Position numbers and translations under genes: made by a program. The notes under the pieces were generated by a model that ran no database searches, was not told the origin of the DNA, and was given only the letters and a program-made list of their open reading frames with translations. Shown here piece by piece: positions 57,176 to 64,000 of a stretch of 64,000 nt of DNA. How positions within the stretch are numbered: position 1 is the first letter of the stretch; each line of letters opens with the position of its first letter. The stretch spans positions 45,405,061 through 45,469,060 of the forward strand of contig NC_012873.2 in the NCBI RefSeq assembly GCF_000003195.3. The letters are read 5' to 3'. Source of the DNA: Sorghum bicolor (Eukaryota; Streptophyta; Magnoliopsida; Poales; Poaceae).

Positions 57176-58738
57176 GAAGAACTACGCCAAGCTTTCATGG
57201 ACAACTTCATCGCCACCTGCGAGCAGCCTGGGAACAAGTACGACCTCGAAAGGATAAGGGATAGGAAAAACGAGCCTCTGCGCGATTACATCCGACAATT
57301 CTCGGATATGCGCCTTAAGATCCCGAAGATTTCCAACGACGAGGCCATATCTACTTTCATCAAAGGGCTGCGCTTCCACAAAGCACTGAGGAACAAGCTA
57401 CTGCGCAAAAGGCCAACAACGATGGTAGAGCTCCTCGCCACGGCTAAAAATTATGCCGACGCCGACGACGCAGAAAAACTCATCCGAGATGATGCCAGAG
57501 GTCCCGACCAGCCTCCTCGGCGTGACAACAGTCGCGGCCGCTTCGACAATAGGAACCATCGTCACCCCGACAACCAGGACCACAGAGAAGGCTGGGACAG
57601 GCGGTGTGACAATCGCGACGATTTCAGAGGCAAGCGCCCTCGCGACCACGACCACGAGGTAAATACGGTCAAACGTCCTAATGGGCGGCGAGACTACCAG
57701 GAAGACTACAACAAGACGTTGAAGGGACCATGCCAACTGCATCCAAAATCCAACCACACCATGGAGGAATGTCGCGTCCTAAAAAGCATCTACACACGGC
57801 GGGCTGCTCAAGACGACCCCGCCAAGAAAAACGGGAAACAGGACGGGCGCGATCATGAAGACGAAGACGACGACCAGGATAGGGACCCCCGACACCAGTA
57901 TGTCAGTCCCACAGACGTGGTCCACTCCATCTTCGGGGGCAAGGTCTCCATCGAGTCCAAGCGAGAAAGAAAGCTCTTGAAGAGAGCCTGCCTCAACATA
58001 GACAGCACGGATGGCCTTATCGCCGATCCGAAATTTCCTCCCTGGTCGCACAGGGAAATCTCCTTCAGCAGGAAGGATCAGTGGGCCGCTATACCGGAGC
58101 CAGGTCGTTTCCCTCTAATCTTGGACCCTTGCATCAACAGTATCAGATTCGAGCGCGTGCTCGTGGACGGAGGAAGTTCAATTGACATCCTCTTTCGCAA
58201 CAGCTTGCCCGCCCTCAAGATATCTCCGGCACAGCTAAAACCCTACGACGCTCAATTTTGGGGAGTCTTGCCAGGTCAGAGTTCAGTGCCCCTCGGACAG
58301 ATAACACTGCCTGTCCAATTCGGCACGTCCGACCACTTTCGAACAGAGTTCGTCAACTTTATGGTCGCCGACTTCGATTGGACTTACCACGCTATACTGG
58401 GCCGACCATCGCTGACAAAGTTCATGGCAGTTCCACATTACTCATACTTGGTCCTCAAAATGCCTACAGAGAAGGGCGTCCTAACCGTCAGAGGCAATGT
58501 CTACACTGCATATACTTGCGAGGAGGAGAGCTTCAAGATCACTGAAGCAATTGATCTTTCAATTCGTATGGCAGAAACAGCAGCCCAAGCTGCACAGCTC
58601 CCTCCCGACCAGCTCCGACTACCCGAGCAGGAGACCACCAGGAAGAATTCAAAATTCAAGGAGTACAAGGAAGTACAGCTGGTTGAAGGCAGCCCCGAGA
58701 AGACGGCCCTCATCGGGGCCAACCTGGATCCAAAATAG
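57176..58738 (+). pseudogene. Element C gag C-terminal part and protease
   Basis: Continues in frame with FMDNFIATCEQPGNKYDL, FIKGLRFHKALRNKL and an Arg/Asp-rich region. A zinc-binding-like CQLHPKSNHTMEEC is near 57730. The protease has VLVDGGSSIDILF as active site (about 58160) and HAILGRPSLTKFMAVPHY (about 58390). The frame ends NLDPK at UAG 58736-58738, at the same codon position as the stops in elements A and B. Confidence 0.85.
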
Positions 58739-60909
58739 GAAGACGCGCTCGTCAGGTTTCTAAGGGACAACGTGAGCGTTTTCGCATGAAAACCCGCAGA
58801 CATGCCCGTCGTCCCACGAAACCTAATCGAGCACTCCTTAAACATCTCGAAGACCGCAAGACCCATCAAGCAAAAGCTGCAACGGTTCGCTCGTGACAAA
58901 AACGAGGCTATTAGGACAGAAATAACACAGCTTCTAGCAGCCGGATTTATAAAAGAAGTGTATCATCCCGATTGGCTCGCCAATCCGGTTCTTGTACGCA
59001 AAAAGAATAATGAATGGAGAATGTGCGTTGATTACACTGATCTCAATAAACACTATCCTAAAGATCCTTTCGGTCTTCCTCGCATCGACGAGGTGGTCGA
59101 TTCAACGGCCGGATGCGAACTCCTCTCTTTTCTAGACTGCTACTCTGGTTATCACCAGATCTCGCTAAAGGAAGACGATCAGATCAAAACATCTTTTATT
59201 ACTCCTTTCGGCGCATATTGCTACACGACCATGTCCTTCGGACTCAAAAATGCCGGAGCCACCTATCAACGAGCCATCCAACAATGCCTCCACGACGAGA
59301 TTCGTGATGATCTCGTCGAGGCTTATGTAGAGGACGTCGTCGTCAAAACAAGGGATGCAAGCACCTTAATCGACAACTTAGACCGAACCTTTAAGGCGCT
59401 AAAGAAGTACAAGTGGAAGCTTAACCCCAAAAAGTGCATCTTTGGGGTCCCTTCCGGTCTGCTACTCAGCAACGTCGTCAGCCGCGACGGCATACGACCG
59501 AACCCTTCAAAAGTAAAAGCAATGCTCGACATGCGAGCACCTAAGAATGTCAAGGATATTCAGAAGCTCACCGGATGTATGGCCGCTCTCAGCCGCTTCA
59601 TTTCAAGACTAGGAGAAAAAGGCCTCCCTTTCTTCAAACTCTTGAAGGCGTCGGAAAAATTCTCCTGGACAGAAGAGGCTGACACTGTGTTCACCCAGCT
59701 CAAGACTTTCCTCACCTCACCGCCTGTTCACACAGCGCCTCAGCCCAATGAAGACCTACTCCTTTACATTGCGGCAACCGATAGGGTTGTCTCCACGGCA
59801 ATAGTGGTCGAGCGAGACGAGCCAGGTCACGTCTACAAGGTCCAGAGACCCATTTATTTCATAAGCGAAGTCTTAAACGAGTCCAAGGCCAGATACCCAC
59901 AAATACAGAAGCTCATATACGCCATCCTAATAACGTCGAGGAAGCTAAAGCACTACTTCGACGGCCATCGTGTCTTGGTAACCACCAGTTTCCCTCTTGG
60001 GGATATTCTACGCAATAAAGACGCCAACGGCAGAATTGTAAAATGGGCAATGGAGTTATGCCCATTTTCTCTGGATTTCCAGAGCCGCACCACAGTCAAG
60101 TCTCAGGCCCTGGTCGATTTTATAGCAGAGTGGACGGATCTTAACGAGCCTCCCGTTTCCGACGTCTCCGACCACTGGTCAATGTTCTTCGACGGGTCCT
60201 TGAACATCACGGCGCCGGCGCTGGGATACTTTTCGTATCGCCTAACAAGGACAAAATGTGTTACGTCCTTAGGATCCTTTTCTCGGCGTCAAACAACGTC
60301 GCCGAGTACGAAGCATGTCTGCATGGCATACGACTAACCGTTGAGTTGGGAGTCAAACGCCTCTACGTCTATGGCGACTCCGCTTTAGTTATTAACCAGC
60401 TCAACAAGGAATGAGACGCAACCCACGAGAAGATGGATCTCAACTGCAAAGTAATCCGCAAATGGGAATCCAACTTCTATGGCATAGAGTACATCCATGT
60501 GGTCCGGGATAAGAACCAGGCAGCGGATGCGCTGTCAAAGTTAGGGTCGTCTCGGGCCCGGATCCCGCGAGGTGTTTTCGTCCAGGACATCCATGAGCCA
60601 AGTGTGGACACAGACCTGGTCGAAAAGCAACCTATTGAGGCAATGCTCATAGACGACGCTACTCCGACAACCAGCAGCCGTGATTGGCGTACCCCGTTCA
60701 TCAGATATATATCGGACGGGTCAGGCTTTCAGGATAAAACGGAAAACGAGTGCCTCATTCGACGATCAAAGAATTACATACTGGTGGACGGCAAACTTAT
60801 GCGAAAAAATGCAAGCTCTGAAGTGCTGCTCAAATGCATATCCCAAGATGATGGCATCAAGCTCCTAGACGACATACACGCCGGATCCTGCGGCTCTAGG
60901 ATCTCTGGA
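58739..60909 (+). pseudogene. Element C RT and RNase H, interrupted, catalytic YVED
   Basis: After the UAG the same frame continues, has a UGA at 58787-58789, and is open from 58802. RT: KEVYHPDWLANPVLVRKKNN, RMCVDYTDLNK, SFLDCYSGYHQISLKEDDQ, FGLKNAGATYQRA, then AYVEDVVVKT. The last has Glu for the first Asp of the YxDD box found in elements A and B. RNase H: FFDGSLN, a frameshift near 60215, NNVAEYEACLHG, YGDSALVINQ, a stop near 60412, then AADALSKLGSSRARIP. The integrase zinc region begins at CISQDDGIKLLDDIHAGSCG and is cut at 60909. Confidence 0.85.
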
Positions 60910-62141
60910 TGTACAGGAAGTGGCCTAGAGGGGGGGTGAATAGGCCTGTTCAAACTTTTTCAGCAAAGTTTATCAGTCACACAGGCAAGGGCGGCAGTGA
61001 GGCCCTCCCAGGGCGGCACTGACGGCCTCAACAGAAAAACAGACAGAAGCTTAATTGAATTGATTCAAAGTTTACCCAGGGAAATTTAGATCGACTAAAT
61101 TTCCAAGCTTCCTGCAAGATGTTAGAGCACAGGTACGTGGCTAGAATGTGCTGGAGCCTCCCCACCAAGTAGATCGGCCTCAAATCCTAACACAAACTCA
61201 TACACAAGTGAAAGCACACAAGACACATGATTTTTACCGTGGTTCAGCTGTTGCCACAACAAGGCTTGGCCTACTCCACGTTGTTGAGGTGCCCACACTA
61301 GGACCGGCTTAGCCACACAGGCTTACCTTCCTCTCGTTCTCAAAGCAAGGATTTTACCCCTTGCAAAGAGTAAAGAATGTATTAGCTGCAAGGGTAACCT
61401 TACAAACCTTCCCTTGGCTGCCACACAAGTTGGCAAGCTCTAGGGCGACGCCTAGCCGGCTAGGAGCAAGCTCCAAGAGTAACAAACTCAAGGCTGCCGG
61501 CCAAACGTGAACCAAAATCTCTTTTTGACGCTGGGAATCAATGGATCTACTCTCCAATCGAAGTTTGCTGCCTTTTCCCTCAAGTTTTGATGGTTGGAAT
61601 CAAGGATTGGCTTGGGGGCTTGAGGAGCAACAATGGAGGGAGAGAGAAGTGAGCTCTGGTATGTTTGCAACGGTTGGGAGCGAGGAAGATGAGCAGGTTA
61701 CCGTTTGAGATGGTCTGGAAGGGTATTTATACCCAGCTCTCCAACTGTCACAGGGTAGGGCGGCAGTGCCGCCCTTAGAGGGCGGCAGTGCCGCCCTTGC
61801 CTGAACCAGCCTGAAAACACCAAAGTGTAGAGAGAAAGATATGCTGGCTAGGCTTGGATCTGAGGATGTTGATGAGCTTTTGAGCCTTTGGTTCACAATT
61901 TGATCCACAACCTTGGAGTCCCTCTTTATAGTACGGCTTTTCCTATACTCAAATTCAAAACGAAAATGAATTAAACCTCCTTTGGAGCTAGGAAAGCCAT
62001 CCTTTAGAAATGGGGGATCCTCCATGGTATTCAACAACCTCTTTGTTATATTCCCTGCTTGTCATCTCAGCAAAACTCATTAGTTCCCTAATTCGGTGGT
62101 CATCAACGCCAAAACCCACAATAGGCTTGATTGCACTTACA
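60910..62141 (-). repeat. 3' LTR of element G (1232 bp)
   Basis: On the minus strand it starts TGTAAGTGCAATCAAGCC and ends CACTTCCTGTACA. TATAAATA is at 61724-61731 on the minus strand. Hairpins GGGCGGCA-G-TGCCGCCC lie just upstream of it (61757-61798). The left 5-bp flank in element C is CTGGA; the other flank is outside. Confidence 0.75.
61724..61731 (-). promoter_or_regulatory. TATA box of element G LTR
   Basis: TATAAATA on the minus strand, same form and similar place as in the solo LTR at 28699. Confidence 0.55.
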
Positions 62142-62824
62142 ATCTCCCCCTTTTTGGTGATTGATGACAACCAAATTAGAGCTTACAAAAGATAATAATC
62201 ATAACTGAGATTTAAATGGTCATGGGCATAGGAGCTCCCCCTAAATGTATGATTGGAGTTTTGAATACTCTAACTTGACATAAAATTCAAGCTTCATACA
62301 TTTAGCAAGTGATGGAGGACCTCCCCCTATGTCCATGACCTCTGTGGGGTGCAACAAACTGTGTCACAAAATAACCGTGTATGCATATGACAGTTTATAC
62401 AAGCAGGACAACATGCTGTTGTAGTAGAGGGCCTCACTGCCGCCCTGGTAGGGCGCCACTGCCGCCCTTGCTACACCAGCAAGCTGACAGAAATTTCAGA
62501 AAAGCATTACACCACACAAGCAGGTTAACCAACAGAATTTAAACTAAAAATTAAGCCTGGCAAGCAGTTCACAAGTACATGTTCACATCCGAAGCAAATA
62601 GAGACAAGTAAGTAGCATTATTACAACTTAAAAAAAGTTTTTGAAGAAGCACTCATGCTCACAAACTAACAACTAACACTCTCATCGGATCTGAACATGA
62701 AGATTTGCAGCTGCAGTAACGAAGTCCAGTCGAAAAGAATTGACCCCTCTAATTTCTCTAATTTTCTCCCCCTTTGGCATCAAGTACCAAAAAGAGAAAA
62801 AAAAGAGAAAGAAGAGAGAACAAC
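62142..62824 (-). other. Element G polypurine tract and non-coding spacer
   Basis: The polypurine tract abuts the LTR. The spacer has another GGGCGGCAGTGAG / GGGCGGCAGTGGCG pair near 62430-62470. No coding region is supported. Confidence 0.65.
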
Positions 62825-63994
62825 TCACTCATCATCGTCATCATCGTCACTGGAAACCACAGCACGACCAGCCCTATGAGTAGTAGCTGTGAAGCGAGAG
62901 ACACGCGTGGAACGTCGAGGAGCAGCCGCTGAAGTGCTAGCCCGACGCTGTCTAGCATCATCCCTGAACTGCCGATAGACACTGCCTAGTGTCTCCTGAA
63001 GATCTGGATCATCATCATATCCCTGGTGCTCATCATAGCTGCCATGTTCTTCATCAGACTCCGTGTCAGATAGATGAGGAAGATCTGGAAACTGAGGAGG
63101 TGGAGCAACAGGTGGAAGAAGAGGTAGACCCTGAACCTCTCTGGCTGCATTTATTGCATGCCTGCTCTCCATCCTGTCATCATACTGATTTTGTGCCATG
63201 TAAGAACAAGTGCCAAAAATAGCCTTCACCCATTCTGTCAACTTCTGAAAGCGCTTCTTCTTCCTTCCATCTCTCCTCTGTGGCACACTGTGGCCTCCCT
63301 CACTATGGTATGAGCTCTCTACTGCAGGAGGTGGGGCTGTTTTACCACCTTTGGTTTTCTTGATGTTATACACCGTGTGGCTACAATCCTTAGGATATCT
63401 AACTCCAGTCACTCTCTCAATCATAAACATCAGATAAGGAGCATAAGGAAGTGACCTCCTCCCATCATCCATAGCATATGCCAGCTCTACCCATATGAAC
63501 CTTGGAATATTAAATTTATCCCCTTCTGGAAATCTAGACAACACATTAGTAATATGGCCATTGAGATCAGTGGCATTGTCTTTTGGGTTGAGTGTCATTT
63601 TGATAAGATTGTTCATCACATAGTAGAAACTCTTCAACCCAGTCCTCCTGTTGTTCACTTGGGTTGGATCTTCCCACATAAAACTTACCTCATGTGGCTC
63701 AAACCTTCTCTCATTGTGAATTCGAGAGTAGGTTCTATGGTCATTTCCAAAACCCAATATCCTGCAGAAGGTAATGAAATCAATCCTATAATGTGTGCCA
63801 TCTGTCATCCAATGAACCTCATCATTGTCTCTGTTCCAGAAGTAGGTAGCATGAAACTGGGCAAGTATCTCTCTATTCCAGTCATGTTTAAAGGACATAA
63901 GAGTGGACAGCTCAAACTTATCACATACTTTAATTGCAACATCAAAATCAGGCTCCTCTTTTGCTTGCATAGCATCAAAGTCAATGAAATGCAT
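62825..63994 (-). CDS. Element G accessory ORF, putative plant transposon protein domain (about 389 aa)
   Basis: Open from an ATG at 63994 (MHFIDFDAMQAKEEPDFDVA) to 62825; the true start may lie beyond the window edge. The domain at about residues 25-215 contains ILAQFHATYFWNRDNDEVHW, MTDGTHYRIDFITFCRILGF, FYYVMNNLIKMTLNP and IPRFIWVELAYAMDDGRRSL. The C-terminal half has a Pro-rich part, acidic patches and an RRSTRVSRFT segment before a poly-Asp end. It resembles 'putative plant transposon protein' ORFs that sit between pol and the 3' LTR of SIRE-like elements, and in layout the second ORF of element F. No membrane segment is seen. Function is unknown. Confidence 0.7.
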   Translation of the reverse strand: MHFIDFDAMQAKEEPDFDVAIKVCDKFELSTLMSFKHDWNREILAQFHATYFWNRDNDEVHWMTDGTHYRIDFITFCRILGFGNDHRTYSRIHNERRFEPHEVSFMWEDPTQVNNRRTGLKSFYYVMNNLIKMTLNPKDNATDLNGHITNVLSRFPEGDKFNIPRFIWVELAYAMDDGRRSLPYAPYLMFMIERVTGVRYPKDCSHTVYNIKKTKGGKTAPPPAVESSYHSEGGHSVPQRRDGRKKKRFQKLTEWVKAIFGTCSYMAQNQYDDRMESRHAINAAREVQGLPLLPPVAPPPQFPDLPHLSDTESDEEHGSYDEHQGYDDDPDLQETLGSVYRQFRDDARQRRASTSAAAPRRSTRVSRFTATTHRAGRAVVSSDDDDDDE

Positions 63995-64000
63995 CTCACA

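Larger units (their letters stand above)
55059..60909 (+). mobile_element. Element C: Tat-lineage gypsy retrotransposon, broken and truncated by element G
   Basis: 5' LTR 55059-55519, primer site 55521-55538, gag, protease, RT and RNase H follow in order on the plus strand. It ends at 60909, in the integrase zinc region, where the LTR of element G begins. The 3' part is not in the window. Stops at 57173, 58736, 58787 and about 60412, plus a frameshift near 60215, disable it. Confidence 0.85.
60910..64000 (-). mobile_element. Element G: SIRE-like LTR retrotransposon, 3' part only
   Basis: On the minus strand the accessory ORF (63994-62825), a 0.67-kb spacer, the polypurine tract AAAAAGGGGGAGAT (62155-62142) and the 3' LTR (62141-60910) are seen. 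The context TTTGGTTGTCATCAATCACC before the tract is typical of SIRE/Opie-type Ty1/copia elements. No pol is in the window, so the lineage is inference. Confidence 0.7.

Overview
This is plant nuclear DNA, almost certainly from a panicoid grass; Sorghum or a close Andropogoneae relative fits best, which is inference from repeat style. It shows many GT-AG introns, Stowaway and Tourist-like MITEs, a tRNA-derived SINE with a 17-bp target duplication, and layered Tat, Athila, LARD and SIRE-like LTR retrotransposons. A run of 100 N (18075-18174) is an assembly gap. There is no operon, CRISPR array or bacterial feature. Coordinates below were read by eye, so element edges marked approximate may shift by a few bases.

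Layout. 1-9171: decayed minus-strand Ty3/gypsy Tat-lineage element (A), with 5' LTR at 8084-9171, gag and pol broken by stops and frameshifts, and a spliced accessory ORF on the opposite strand at 33-974. 9172-23143: the low-copy gene island. It holds a plus-strand remnant of a calcineurin B-like (CBL) gene (9305-10150) and one complete minus-strand host gene (13466-22800) for an ataxin-2/CID3-CID4-type poly(A)-binding-protein interactor. I assembled 14 coding exons totalling 1800 nt, i.e. 599 residues plus stop, with every intron phase matching. MITEs, a SINE and a foldback element lie between genes and in introns.

23144-33200: a minus-strand LARD-like element with roughly 4.56-kb LTRs, a 1.65-kb non-coding interior and an initiator tRNA-Met-type primer site. 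A 1938-bp solo LTR with perfect 5-bp target duplication is nested in its 3' LTR. 33201-37401: LTR pieces and a degenerate Tat pol (B) on the plus strand. 37402-54618: minus-strand Athila-like sequences (E1/E2) sharing one LTR. Nested in the leftmost LTR is an intact, young plus-strand element F (37563-46777). F has 1585-bp LTRs differing at six sites by my count, a perfect GTGGT target duplication, a tRNA-Asp primer site, an intact gag-protease ORF and an intact second ORF, but no reverse transcriptase, RNase H or integrase.

54619-64000: an onion of insertions. A LARD/Tekay-like LTR cuts the E2 protease, a Tat element (C, plus strand) cuts that LTR, and a SIRE-like element (G, minus strand) cuts the C polymerase.

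Function. The single intact host gene encodes an RNA-binding or translation-regulatory protein. The intact mobile coding potential is the gag-protease and second ORF of F and the accessory ORF of G. All polymerases in the window are broken. The most interesting points are the polymerase-less but young element F, a tandem protease in E2, a UAG at the same protease/RT junction codon in three Tat copies, GC-rich palindromes recurring in unrelated LTR families, and a related accessory ORF in both F and G.
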